Origin: Burkholderiales bacterium
GTDB taxonomy: Bacteria > Pseudomonadota > Gammaproteobacteria > Burkholderiales > Burkholderiaceae_D
Length of the DNA: 64,000 bases
Direction of reading: 5' to 3'
NCBI GenBank assembly: GCA_016196925.1
Contig: JACPWS010000047.1
Coordinates: 62,001 to 126,000 of the forward strand
The translations under genes were made by a program, and so were the position numbers. Of the stretch, positions 56,358-64,000 are shown piece by piece. Within the stretch, counting starts at the first letter, position 1; every line of letters starts with the position of its first letter. A model generated the notes under the pieces. It searched no databases, was not told the origin of the DNA, and saw nothing but the letters and a program-made list of their open reading frames with translations.

Positions 56358-56903
56358 ATGAAAGCCATCCCTACCAATTTGCCGGAAGTATTGATGCTGG
56401 AACCGAAGGTATACGGCGACGAGCGCGGTTTTTTTTATGAAAGCTTCAATCAGAAAAATTTTGCCGAACTGACCGGACTCGACGTGCAATTCGTACAAGA
56501 CAATCACTCCCTGTCGGCAAAAAACGTGTTGCGCGGTTTGCACTATCAAATCCGCCAGGCGCAAGGCAAACTGGTGCGGGTTACCTCTGGCAGCGTATTT
56601 GATGTGGTGGTCGACATTCGAAAAAGCTCGCCCAATTTCGGGCAGGCAACCTGCGTTGAATTGTCTGCGGAAAACCGGCGCCAGCTGTGGATACCCCCCG
56701 GTTTCGCGCACGGCTTTTTGGTTAGCAGCGACAGTGCCGAATTTCTGTACAAAACGACAGATTACTGGGCGCCCGAACACGAGCGCTGCCTGCAATGGAA
56801 CGATCCGGCCATCGGCATCCTATGGCCGTTAAGCGAGGCTCCTATCATGTCGGCCAAAGATCAACAGGGCAAGCTGCTGGCCGAAGCCGAGGTGTTTGCA
56901 TGA
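56358..56903 (+). CDS. rfbC: dTDP-4-dehydrorhamnose 3,5-epimerase RmlC
   Basis: A 181-residue cupin epimerase acting on dTDP-4-keto-6-deoxyglucose at C3 and C5. The cupin core shows DERGFFYESFNQ, FVQDNHSLS, the catalytic His in RGLHYQIRQAQGKLVRV, and WIPPGFAHGFLV followed by a Tyr/Lys segment FLYKTTDYWAPEHER. The length is standard. The stop overlaps the rmlD start by four bases. With RmlD it commits the pathway to dTDP-L-rhamnose. Confidence 0.97.
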   Translation: MKAIPTNLPEVLMLEPKVYGDERGFFYESFNQKNFAELTGLDVQFVQDNHSLSAKNVLRGLHYQIRQAQGKLVRVTSGSVFDVVVDIRKSSPNFGQATCVELSAENRRQLWIPPGFAHGFLVSSDSAEFLYKTTDYWAPEHERCLQWNDPAIGILWPLSEAPIMSAKDQQGKLLAEAEVFA

Positions 56904-57844
56904 AGATTCTGCTGACCGGCGTCAGCGGCCAGCTCGGCCACGCTTTGCAAAAGCAGTTAGCCGGCGCACATACGCTGATCACGCCGACGCGCGCGCAGAT
57001 GGACTTGAGCCAGCCGTGGCAGATCGAGGACACAATACGCAGCGTGCGCCCCGACCTGATCATCAATCCGGCCGCCTACACCGCGGTCGATCTGGCGGAA
57101 AGCGAGCCGGAACTGGCGCTGCAAATCAACGCCGTCGCCCCCGCCGTCATGGCGGCGGAGGCCAAAGCTTTGGGCATAGGCTTAATCCATTATTCCACCG
57201 ACTATGTATTCGATGGCGGCAAGGCCGATGCAGACGGTAACTGGCTGGCCTACACCGAGCAGGACCGCACCGCGCCGCTGAACGTGTACGGCGAAACCAA
57301 GCTGGCCGGCGAACAGGCGATACGCGCCAGCGGCTGCGCCCACCTGATTTTCAGAACCAGTTGGGTGTATTCCTTACACGGAAAGAATTTTCTTTTGACG
57401 ATGTTAAAACTAGCTTCTGAGCGCGATCAATTGCGTGTCGTCGACGATCAATGGGGTGTGCCGAATTCAGCCGACTGGCTGGCAAGTGTCAGCGTTGAAA
57501 TTCTTGCTCAAGCGGGAGCCGCATCATCCTCGCCACGATGGTGGCAGGAATTCAGCGGTCTGTATCATTTAAGCGCATCCGGGCGAACCAACTGGTGTGA
57601 ATTTGCGCGCAGCATCATGCGCAATGCTGAAAAATTGGGCTTATTGCAGACAGCGGCACCCCAGATAACCGGCATAGCCTCCAGCGAATACCCGACCGCC
57701 GCCCGCAGGCCACAAAATTCCTTGTTAAACAGCGCCTGTTTGCAGCAACGCTTTAACGTTCTCCTGCCGGACTGGGAACAAAATTTGCGCCGGTGTTTGC
57801 AGAAAATGCAGACACAACGCCCACTTCAGGATGTCGTGAATTGA
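56900..57844 (+). CDS. rfbD: dTDP-4-dehydrorhamnose reductase RmlD
   Basis: A 314-residue reductase that completes dTDP-L-rhamnose. The Rossmann start is KILLTGVSGQLGHAL, the substrate segment INPAAYTAVDLAESE, the catalytic STDYVFDGG (Ser/Thr) and YGETKLAGE (Tyr-Lys) are intact. The ATG at 56900 gives this start; an upstream frame inside rmlC is not coding. The stop TGA at 57842 overlaps the TTG start of the following isomerase gene, so the rhamnose and amino-sugar branches are translated as one operon. Confidence 0.96.
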   Translation: MKILLTGVSGQLGHALQKQLAGAHTLITPTRAQMDLSQPWQIEDTIRSVRPDLIINPAAYTAVDLAESEPELALQINAVAPAVMAAEAKALGIGLIHYSTDYVFDGGKADADGNWLAYTEQDRTAPLNVYGETKLAGEQAIRASGCAHLIFRTSWVYSLHGKNFLLTMLKLASERDQLRVVDDQWGVPNSADWLASVSVEILAQAGAASSSPRWWQEFSGLYHLSASGRTNWCEFARSIMRNAEKLGLLQTAAPQITGIASSEYPTAARRPQNSLLNSACLQQRFNVLLPDWEQNLRRCLQKMQTQRPLQDVVN

Positions 57845-58239
57845 AACCAAGATTGATAGAGTTAGACATACTGGGTGACGAACGCGGCAGCCTGGTGGCA
57901 CTGGAAGCGCAGCAGAACATCCCGTTTCCTATCGCCCGCGTGTATTACATCTTCGGCACCAAGCCCGGGGTAGAACGCGGCTTTCATGCCCATAGATCAC
58001 TGCAACAAGTCGCGGTAGCGGTCAGCGGCGCCTGCACCATGGTATTCGACGACGGCAAAGAGAGAAGCGAAGTGCGACTGGACGATCCGTCCAGGGGCGT
58101 ATATATCGGCAATATGATCTGGCGCGAAATGAAGGATTTCACGGCAGACTGCGTGCTGCTGGTGCTGGCCGACCGCCATTACGACGAGAGCGATTACCTG
58201 CGCAATTACGCTGAATTTCTGGAGCAGTTGAATGGCTGA
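57841..58239 (+). CDS. dTDP-4-keto-6-deoxyglucose 3,4-ketoisomerase (FdtA/QdtA type)
   Basis: A 132-residue cupin protein of the WxcM-like ketoisomerase family. It moves the keto group of the RmlB product from C4 to C3, the first step to dTDP-3-amino-3,6-dideoxy sugars. Family blocks are LIELDILGDERGSLVALE, RVYYIFGTKPGVERGFHAH (active-site His), and the C-terminal DRHYDESDYLRNYAEF. FdtA (galacto) and QdtA (gluco) products cannot be told apart from sequence here. I take TTG at 57841 as start because it yields the family N-terminus KPRLIELD; a GTG at 57793 is less likely. Confidence 0.88.
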   Translation: MKPRLIELDILGDERGSLVALEAQQNIPFPIARVYYIFGTKPGVERGFHAHRSLQQVAVAVSGACTMVFDDGKERSEVRLDDPSRGVYIGNMIWREMKDFTADCVLLVLADRHYDESDYLRNYAEFLEQLNG

Positions 58240-58981
58240 CAAACCTGCAGTTCACCCGACCGCTATCGTGTCGCCAAAAGCTAGGCTCGGCGCAAACATA
58301 GAGATAGGCCCATTTTGCATCGTGCATGACAATGTGGAAATTGAAGATCACTGTGTATTTGGGAGCCATTGCGAAATTGGTGTGCCGACATCGCTGTCGA
58401 ACGGCAGTCCATTGCGCATAGCTGCGCACAGTTTAATTCGTTCGCATTCGATATTTTATGAAGCGTCGCAATTCGGAGAAAGACTAGTCACTGGACACCG
58501 GGTCACGGTACGAGAACATACTCAGGCTGGAAAAAATCTGCAAATAGGTACGCTGTCTGATATTCAAGGCGACTGCAGAATTGGCGATTACGTACGCTTA
58601 CATTCGAACGTACACATCGGGAAGCAATCGGTCATCGGCGATTTTGTCTGGATCTTCCCCTATGTGGTGCTGACCAACGATCCAACTCCGCCCAGCGATA
58701 CCCTGCTCGGCTGTGAGGTCGGCGATTACAGTGCACTTGCCACCATGTCGGTGATTTTGCCGGGAGTTAAAATCGGCCAACACTGTCTGGTCGGCGCCCA
58801 TGCCTGTGTCGGCAAGAACGTTCCAGATCACATGATCGCCGCCGGGGTCCCAGCCAAGATCATCGGCCCAACCAGCAATATCAAGTTAAGGGACAGCAGC
58901 GGTGCCAGCGCCTACCCGTGGACTTCGCATTTCACTCGCGGCTATCCAGATGAAGTAACTGCCTTATGGAAAAACAGTTGA
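58232..58981 (+). CDS. hexapeptide-repeat N-acetyltransferase of the amino-sugar pathway
   Basis: A 249-residue left-handed beta-helix acyltransferase, recognisable by isoleucine-rich hexapeptide turns such as [20 protein letters not shown] and the final [20 protein letters not shown]. Placed between the ketoisomerase and aminotransferase genes, it probably N-acetylates the dTDP-3-amino sugar to give dTDP-Fuc3NAc or dTDP-Qui3NAc (FdtC/QdtC role). It overlaps the gene before it by 8 bases and precedes the aminotransferase by one base. Another acyl donor or position cannot be excluded. Confidence 0.85.
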   Translation: MADKPAVHPTAIVSPKARLGANIEIGPFCIVHDNVEIEDHCVFGSHCEIGVPTSLSNGSPLRIAAHSLIRSHSIFYEASQFGERLVTGHRVTVREHTQAGKNLQIGTLSDIQGDCRIGDYVRLHSNVHIGKQSVIGDFVWIFPYVVLTNDPTPPSDTLLGCEVGDYSALATMSVILPGVKIGQHCLVGAHACVGKNVPDHMIAAGVPAKIIGPTSNIKLRDSSGASAYPWTSHFTRGYPDEVTALWKNS

Positions 58982-58982
58982 C

Positions 58983-60098
58983 ATGAAACCCATCCCGTTT
59001 CTCGAACTCCAGTCACAACACCAGGATTTACGCGCCGAATTGAACCTGGCCTTTAACGAAGTGCTGGATAGCGGCTGGTTTATTCAGGGCCGGCAACTGG
59101 AAGCCTTTGAACAGGAATACGCAGCCTATTGCGGCAGCAAATATTGCATAGGAGTCGGCAACGGTCTCGATGCGCTACACCTGATCTTGCGCGCGTACGG
59201 CATAGGCGCCGGCGATGAAGTCATCGTGCCTTCGAATACCTATATCGCCAGCTGGCTGGCCGTCTCGTATGCGGGTGCGCGGCCGGTGCCGGTCGAACCC
59301 GATCTGCGTACCTACAACATCGATCCGGAAAGAGTAGCGGCCGCCATCACACCGCGTACCAAGGCCATCATGGCGGTCCATCTGTATGGTCAGACCGCCG
59401 AGATGGATGCGCTGCGTGCACTGGCCGGACAGCACGGTCTGAAGCTGATCGAAGATGCGGCGCAATCGCAGGGCGCGACTTACCAGGGTAAACGTTCCGG
59501 CAACCTGGGCGACGCCGCCGGCCACAGTTTTTATCCCGGCAAAAACCTGGGTGCAATGGGCGACGCCGGCGCCGTCACGACCGATGACGCCGGACTCGCG
59601 CACAAGCTGCGCGGCTTGCGCAATTACGGTTCGCACATCAAATACCACAATGAAGTCAAAGGCTATAACTCGCGCCTGGATGAATTGCAAGCCGCGCTGT
59701 TGCGCGTTAAGTTGAAAAAACTGCCGGAATGGAACCGGCAAAGGCAGGCGCTGGCGCAACGCTACCAGCAAGGCTTGCAGGATTTACCGGGGCTGACTTT
59801 GCCCTATGTGCCGGCCTGGGCCGAGCCGGTCTGGCATCTGTACGTGGTGCGCCACGCACAGCGCGACGCTTTGCAACAGCATCTGCAGGCGGCCGGCATA
59901 GGCAGCATGATCCACTACCCGATTCCACCGCATCTGCAAGGCGCTTACCGGGAAATGGGCTTGGCCGCAGGCAGCCTGCCGCTGTCCGAGCAAATCCACG
60001 CCGAAGTGCTGAGCTTGCCGCTCGACCCTTATCTGCCTGCGGAAAGCGTAGAGCGCGTGATCGCCGCGGTGCGCGAATTCGCCATCGGGGCCAGATGA
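58983..60098 (+). CDS. DegT/DnrJ/EryC1/StrS aminotransferase (FdtB/QdtB type)
   Basis: A 371-residue PLP-dependent sugar aminotransferase. The cofactor lysine lies in [18 protein letters not shown] (about residues 180-197), with [13 protein letters not shown] and the [11 protein letters not shown] block ahead of it and [15 protein letters not shown] after it. It would place an amino group on C3 of the keto sugar made by the upstream isomerase, using glutamate. The gene overlaps the flippase start by four bases. Length and residues are typical. Confidence 0.93.
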   Translation: MKPIPFLELQSQHQDLRAELNLAFNEVLDSGWFIQGRQLEAFEQEYAAYCGSKYCIGVGNGLDALHLILRAYGIGAGDEVIVPSNTYIASWLAVSYAGARPVPVEPDLRTYNIDPERVAAAITPRTKAIMAVHLYGQTAEMDALRALAGQHGLKLIEDAAQSQGATYQGKRSGNLGDAAGHSFYPGKNLGAMGDAGAVTTDDAGLAHKLRGLRNYGSHIKYHNEVKGYNSRLDELQAALLRVKLKKLPEWNRQRQALAQRYQQGLQDLPGLTLPYVPAWAEPVWHLYVVRHAQRDALQQHLQAAGIGSMIHYPIPPHLQGAYREMGLAAGSLPLSEQIHAEVLSLPLDPYLPAESVERVIAAVREFAIGAR

Positions 60099-61342
60099 GC
60101 CTGATCCGCACCAGCCTGCTGAATGCAATCGCCGTCTTGGTCAGGATGCTGACCATGCTGGGTCTCAACAAACTGCTGGCAGTCTACGTAGGGCCGGCCG
60201 GCTATGCGGTGATCGGGCAGTTTCAAAATGCCGTGACGATGATCTTGTCGTTTGCCAGCGGTGCCATCTCCACCGGCGTCACCAAGTACACGGCTGAGTA
60301 TACCGATGATGTCTCTGCACAGCACAGAGTCTGGAGCACCGCCGCCAGATTGTCGCTGGCGAGTTCACTGCTGGTATCGCTGCTGATCGCCGTTTTTCAT
60401 GAAGTCCTCGCGCTACGTCTATTGCAGGACGCTGCCTTGTCCGGCGTATTCCTGTGGCTGGCTGCCGGTTTGACGCTATTCGTACTGAATACCTTGCTGC
60501 TGGCCATCCTGAACGGTAAGAAAGCAGTCGCCGCCTATGTGGCCGCCAACATCGCCACCAGTCTGGTCACGCTGCTGGCGACCTGGCTGCTGGCCAGATA
60601 CTGGGGTTTGTACGGCGCCTTGGTGGCGCTGGCGATCAACCAATCGGTGGTGGCCTTGCTTACCCTGGCGCTGAGTCTGCGCAACGGCTGGTTCGCATGG
60701 CGGCATTTTTTCGGACCGGCAGACACGGCTATGCTGCGCAAGTTGGGAAGCTATGCCTTAATGTCCATGGTGACGGCACTGGTGATACCGGTCAGCCAGT
60801 TGCTGATCCGCGAACATCTGGCGCGCAATTTCGGCTGGAGCAATGCAGGTTACTGGCAGGCAGTAACGCGCATCAGCGATATGTACCTGATGCTGATCAC
60901 CTCCACTCTGACGGTTTACTATCTGCCGCGTTTGTCGGAAATCAAACAGGCTGCCGAACTGAAAAGAGAAATCTGGCACGTGTATAAGTTTGTCTTGCCG
61001 CTGACGGTGCTAGGTGCCGTGCTGGTGTATCTGCTACGCGACTGGATGTTGTGGCTGGTGTTTACCGAAGACTTCCGGCCGATGCTAAAGTTACTGGCGT
61101 GGCAATTGACAGGCGACGTGATCAAGATAGGAAGCTGGGTGCTCAGTTTTGTCATGCTGGGGCGCGCAATGACCAAGCCGTATGTCATCACCGAAATCGC
61201 CTTCAGCGCCAGCCTGGTATTGCTGACCTATGTCTTGACACCGTATTTTGGTTTACCAGGTGCGGTACTGGCATTCGCGATCAACTATCTGTTGTATTGG
61301 CTCAGCATGGCTCACATAATGAATAAATATGCCTACCGCTGA
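60095..61342 (+). CDS. wzx: O-antigen translocase Wzx (flippase)
   Basis: A 415-residue polytopic membrane protein with about 12 helices of the Wzx/RfbX class (MATE/MVF superfamily). The start [38 protein letters not shown] and the middle [39 protein letters not shown] are typical of WzxE-like translocases for acetamido-dideoxy-sugar lipids. It flips undecaprenyl-linked oligosaccharide to the periplasm. The ATG at 60095 overlaps the aminotransferase stop. Its 3' end overlaps the next gene by 14 bases. Confidence 0.9.
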   Translation: MSLIRTSLLNAIAVLVRMLTMLGLNKLLAVYVGPAGYAVIGQFQNAVTMILSFASGAISTGVTKYTAEYTDDVSAQHRVWSTAARLSLASSLLVSLLIAVFHEVLALRLLQDAALSGVFLWLAAGLTLFVLNTLLLAILNGKKAVAAYVAANIATSLVTLLATWLLARYWGLYGALVALAINQSVVALLTLALSLRNGWFAWRHFFGPADTAMLRKLGSYALMSMVTALVIPVSQLLIREHLARNFGWSNAGYWQAVTRISDMYLMLITSTLTVYYLPRLSEIKQAAELKREIWHVYKFVLPLTVLGAVLVYLLRDWMLWLVFTEDFRPMLKLLAWQLTGDVIKIGSWVLSFVMLGRAMTKPYVITEIAFSASLVLLTYVLTPYFGLPGAVLAFAINYLLYWLSMAHIMNKYAYR

Positions 61343-62765
61343 ACTGCATCAATTCATACAAAGCTGCAGTGCGCGCATATTGCGCACAACGGATCTTGAA
61401 CAAGCTATGCGGCGCGCACGTTTTCTCGGCGAGCTGCTCTGGAAAAACAATCTGGGCATATATCAGCTGGCAGAATTGGAAACGCAGCTGCTGCAACGAT
61501 ATGCCGGGTTGTTCACGCTACCGTATCAGTCCGCGCCGCGCCGCGCTTACCTGCACGTACTCAGCAAAGCCTATGACAGCGGCGGCCACACACGCATCGC
61601 AGAACATCTGTTGCACAGCGAACTGTTGCAAGACGCCGGCGTACTGGTCAGTGAAAAAGCGCAAACACTGAGTTTAAATAAGTTGCAAAGGGCCAAGCAC
61701 GGCTGCGTAGTCTTGCCGAGAATGCGGAACAGCCGGCAAAAGATACAGCGATTATTGGAGCATTTTGCGCAATATACGACGCTGCTGCTGCATATTCATC
61801 CGCATGACATAGAGACTGTCATGGCGGCGGCAATGGCGAAAAAATTCTGCGGGACTAGCGTGTATCTATACAATCATGCAGACCACGTGTTCTCGTATGG
61901 TTACGGCGTCATGGACAAGGTGCTGGAAATCAGTTATTTCGGCTGGGATTTGCGCGCAGCGCGCGGCACGCTGGATAAGTCGGTGTACGTCGGCATCCCG
62001 TTGAAACTGGCGGCAGCAGAGAAAAACCAAGCACCGCGTACGGCACTTCCCGAGGGGCACATCGCGACGGCCGGCACCGCCTACAAATACCGGCCCAGCC
62101 TCGGCTATTCCTTCCCGGAATTTGCACAGCAACTAGTCGCAACATCAAAAAAGGACTTGGTGCTGATAGGCCCACGCCTGCTGCTTGACTGGTGGTGGTG
62201 GCGCGCCGCCAGACAGATGGGCCAGCACGCGCATTTTCATCCGCGCATGCCTTACCAGCAATACCTGGATTTCATGGCGCACGCCAGTCTGTATGTGGAC
62301 AGCTTTCCCATGACCGGCGGCACCGCCTTTGCGGAGGTCGTCAGCCAGGGCTTGCCCTGCTTCGGCATACTGACCGGGGCGCACGGCTATTCTCCCGCCG
62401 ATCAATTAAAATCGCCGAGCCAGGCCGCACTCTTGCAAGACATCCTAGCCTATCTGCAAAACCCCGTCAGGCCAAGCGTGGATCAGGCGGCAGTCATACA
62501 ACAAGTCAGGCAGGTACATGCCGTGGAACAGGTTGCGCTCAGGATCAGCCGCGCCGGACTCATGAGTAAAGAGGAAAGCGCTCCGACCTGGGCTAATCCG
62601 GCAGCGATACGCGTCGATTTTTATGAGAAAATCTCGGCCTCAGCCAAGGTATTTGCCCCGACTGTGCATTGCCGCCCGGACTGGAAACTGAGCCTGCTGT
62701 TTTTGCGCTTCTGGATACAAAGCCGGAAGCACTCTGCCTTAATCAAAAATAAGATCAATCTATGA
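61329..62765 (+). CDS. putative GT-B glycosyltransferase (unusual family)
   Basis: A 478-residue cytoplasmic protein that I cannot place in a named family. The N-terminal half has SGGHTRIAEHLL (residues about 84-95), like the acceptor-side loop of GT-B enzymes. The C-terminal half carries YVDSFPMTGGTAFAEVVSQGLP (322-343), resembling the donor-binding segment of OGT/GT41-like and other GT-B transferases. Between are HIHPHDIETVMAAAMAKK and an acidic AHASLY. It lies between the flippase gene and a GT2 gene, overlapping both. The context supports a glycan-assembly role, but acceptor and donor are unknown. Confidence 0.65.
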   Translation: MPTAELHQFIQSCSARILRTTDLEQAMRRARFLGELLWKNNLGIYQLAELETQLLQRYAGLFTLPYQSAPRRAYLHVLSKAYDSGGHTRIAEHLLHSELLQDAGVLVSEKAQTLSLNKLQRAKHGCVVLPRMRNSRQKIQRLLEHFAQYTTLLLHIHPHDIETVMAAAMAKKFCGTSVYLYNHADHVFSYGYGVMDKVLEISYFGWDLRAARGTLDKSVYVGIPLKLAAAEKNQAPRTALPEGHIATAGTAYKYRPSLGYSFPEFAQQLVATSKKDLVLIGPRLLLDWWWWRAARQMGQHAHFHPRMPYQQYLDFMAHASLYVDSFPMTGGTAFAEVVSQGLPCFGILTGAHGYSPADQLKSPSQAALLQDILAYLQNPVRPSVDQAAVIQQVRQVHAVEQVALRISRAGLMSKEESAPTWANPAAIRVDFYEKISASAKVFAPTVHCRPDWKLSLLFLRFWIQSRKHSALIKNKINL

Positions 62766-63553
62766 TCCACATCGCCATCGTCAGCCACGGCCATGAAAAC
62801 CTGTTGATCACAGGTGGACTGGGCGGTTTGCTGGAAGCCGACGCACAACTGAAGGTCTGGCTCAAGGACAATAAGCCGAGCGTGGCGTTAAAACAGTTTT
62901 GCGCGCAGCACGCGGTTGCCTACACTGACGCCAGCCCCGGCCTCGGTTTTGGCGACAACAATAATTTCCTGTTCGAACAGATAGGCAGAGAAGCCGGCTT
63001 TCAGGCCGGCGACAGTTTCATCGTGATGAACCCGGATATCGCGACCGATGCCGCCACCCTGCGTCAGCTGGTGCGGCAGATGCGGCAAGACGCCTTTCCG
63101 CTGGCCACGCTGAACCTGTACCGCGACGCCGGCTACCGGCAAGCCGATACCAATATCCGCCGTTTCCCCGATCTGTGGACGCCCTTGCGCGCCTTGCGCG
63201 ATCGTTCGCTGACGCGGCCCTACGACAAGGCCGCGCTCGTCGAGGCTTGCCACGTCGACTGGGCCTCGGGTGCCTTGCTGGCTTTCGATGCGGCGCATTA
63301 CCAAGCCTTGCAAGGTTTCGATCCGCACTATTTCATGTATTTCGAAGACGTCGATCTGTGTTACCGCTCGCGCCAGTTGCTCGGCAAGGGCGTGCGCTAT
63401 TATCCACAACTGCGCGCCATCCATGCTGCGGCGCGCCAGAATCGCCAGCTCGGTTCGCGCCATGCATCCTGGTTCTTCCGCAGTTTCCTGACTTTCCTGG
63501 CGCGCCGCTATTTCGTTTACGGCCGGCGCCAGCCGCGCCCGCAGGCAGTATGA
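62762..63553 (+). CDS. family 2 glycosyltransferase (rhamnosyltransferase-like)
   Basis: A 263-residue GT-A fold protein of family 2. The start IAIVSHGHENLL, the central GFGDNNNFLFE, the VMNPDIA metal/donor motif (about residues 90-96), CHVDWASGALLAFDAAHY and FDPHYFMYFEDVDLCYR resemble WbbL-type rhamnosyltransferases. A dTDP-rhamnose donor would fit the rmlBACD genes of the cluster. It overlaps the gene before it and the epimerase gene after it by four bases each, so the cluster is tightly packed. Confidence 0.85.
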   Translation: MIHIAIVSHGHENLLITGGLGGLLEADAQLKVWLKDNKPSVALKQFCAQHAVAYTDASPGLGFGDNNNFLFEQIGREAGFQAGDSFIVMNPDIATDAATLRQLVRQMRQDAFPLATLNLYRDAGYRQADTNIRRFPDLWTPLRALRDRSLTRPYDKAALVEACHVDWASGALLAFDAAHYQALQGFDPHYFMYFEDVDLCYRSRQLLGKGVRYYPQLRAIHAAARQNRQLGSRHASWFFRSFLTFLARRYFVYGRRQPRPQAV

Positions 63554-64000
63554 ACGCCATGAACAAAACTATCGTATTGACCGGCGCCAGCGGCTTCGTC
63601 GGCGGCGCCATCGCACGCGCCTTGCTGCGGCAGGGCGAACATCTGGTCTGCCCCAGCCGTCAGCCGCTGTCCTGGCAAGCAGAACAGATGCGCAATCCGC
63701 CGATGACTGAGCTGGCGCCTGACTCCGACTGGTCGGACTGCCTGCGCGCTGCGGAGATCGTGATCCACTGCGCGGCACGCGTGCATGTGATGCAGGAAGC
63801 GGCGCTCGATCCCCTGGCGGAATTCCGCCGTGTCAATGTCGCCGCCACACTTAACCTGGCGCGCCAGGCCGCCGCGGCCGGGGTCAGGCAATTCGTGTTT
63901 TTAAGTTCGGTCAAAGTCAACGGCGAGGCGACCCTGCCCGGTCAGCCATTTACCGAAAACAGCCCACCGCAACCGCAGGACGCCTACGGCGTCTCTAAGC
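63550..64000 (+). CDS. NAD-dependent epimerase/dehydratase (partial, N-terminal part)
   Basis: The first 150 codons of an extended short-chain dehydrogenase, cut by the window edge. The Rossmann motif is VLTGASGFVGGAIARALLR (about residues 9-27), then HCAARVHVM and FVFLSSVKVNGEAT (with the active-site Ser region) and the start of the YGVSK Tyr-Lys motif at the edge. The SSVKVNGE form is typical of UDP-sugar 4-epimerase/reductases of the WbpV-type next to a lipid-carrier sugar transferase. The ATG at 63550 overlaps the upstream stop; Met4 at 63559 is an alternative. Confidence 0.85.
   Translation, partial: MNAMNKTIVLTGASGFVGGAIARALLRQGEHLVCPSRQPLSWQAEQMRNPPMTELAPDSDWSDCLRAAEIVIHCAARVHVMQEAALDPLAEFRRVNVAATLNLARQAAAAGVRQFVFLSSVKVNGEATLPGQPFTENSPPQPQDAYGVSK

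Noticed and set aside
59729-60094. N-terminal extension of the Wzx frame
   Set aside because: It overlaps the aminotransferase gene in another frame and has no membrane character; the ATG at 60095 is correct.

Overview
The window looks like chromosomal DNA of a Burkholderiales betaproteobacterium, most likely Oxalobacteraceae-like (Herbaspirillum/Undibacterium type). I infer this from gene order and protein character (pgk-pyk-fba-pur-sua5, hda-HAD-pcnB-folK-panB, grpE-dnaK-dnaJ, pilA-tfpZ-pglL), not from a database match. I saw no rRNA, tRNA, CRISPR array, prophage or classical IS.

Layout. 1-4.6 kb: ybeY (cut by the edge), phoH, miaB and small genes for an exported protein, a flavin reductase, a SemiSWEET and a HAD hydrolase. 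4.8-11.6 kb: a leftward glycolysis/purine run, pgk, pyk, fba, purE, purC, then a Sua5-type threonylcarbamoyl-AMP synthase; no purK is seen. 11.7-17.4 kb: azlCD, a CHCC zinc-finger protein, an NTF2-like protein, a YheT hydrolase, an M48 protease and moaC. 17.4-24.5 kb: a type IV pilin locus (pilA with a near-consensus sigma-54 promoter, tfpZ, a PglL-type oligosaccharyltransferase). It is interrupted between tfpZ and pglL by a small island: a predicted nucleotidyltransferase with a KfrB-like tail, flanked by two diverged HigA-like copies. FHA and PP2C genes follow. 24.6-29.6 kb: sucCD with a GIY-YIG cassette lodged between the two genes, DUF2889, recX and recA (LexA box). 29.6-37 kb: a two-component system with a DUF4212/VC_2705 sodium symporter pair, tag, a lipoprotein and an S41 protease. 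37-46.1 kb: purM, an AI-2E permease, hda, a HAD phosphatase, pcnB, folK, a DUF486 protein, panB, a TupBC-like ABC transporter and carbonic anhydrase. 46.2-54 kb: a chalcone-isomerase-like protein, a CHASE-PAS-GGDEF-EAL protein and dnaJ-dnaK-grpE with two heat-shock-type promoters. 54.4-64 kb: the start of an O-antigen/exopolysaccharide cluster (rmlBACD, a dTDP-3-acetamido-sugar branch, Wzx flippase, two glycosyltransferases and a cut epimerase gene).

The most unusual content is repetitive. A roughly 128-bp MITE/REPIN-like element occurs four times (plus one relict), with terminal inverted repeats around two REP hairpins. Its termini supply or abut stop codons of neighbouring genes. A related pair of inverted REP units bounds the 370-bp GIY-YIG cassette inside sucCD. 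Together these suggest, as an untested inference, a REP-associated mobile system that uses a GIY-YIG nuclease. The second candidate novelty is the nucleotidyltransferase island, whose promoter carries two tandem palindromes that look like an autoregulatory operator.
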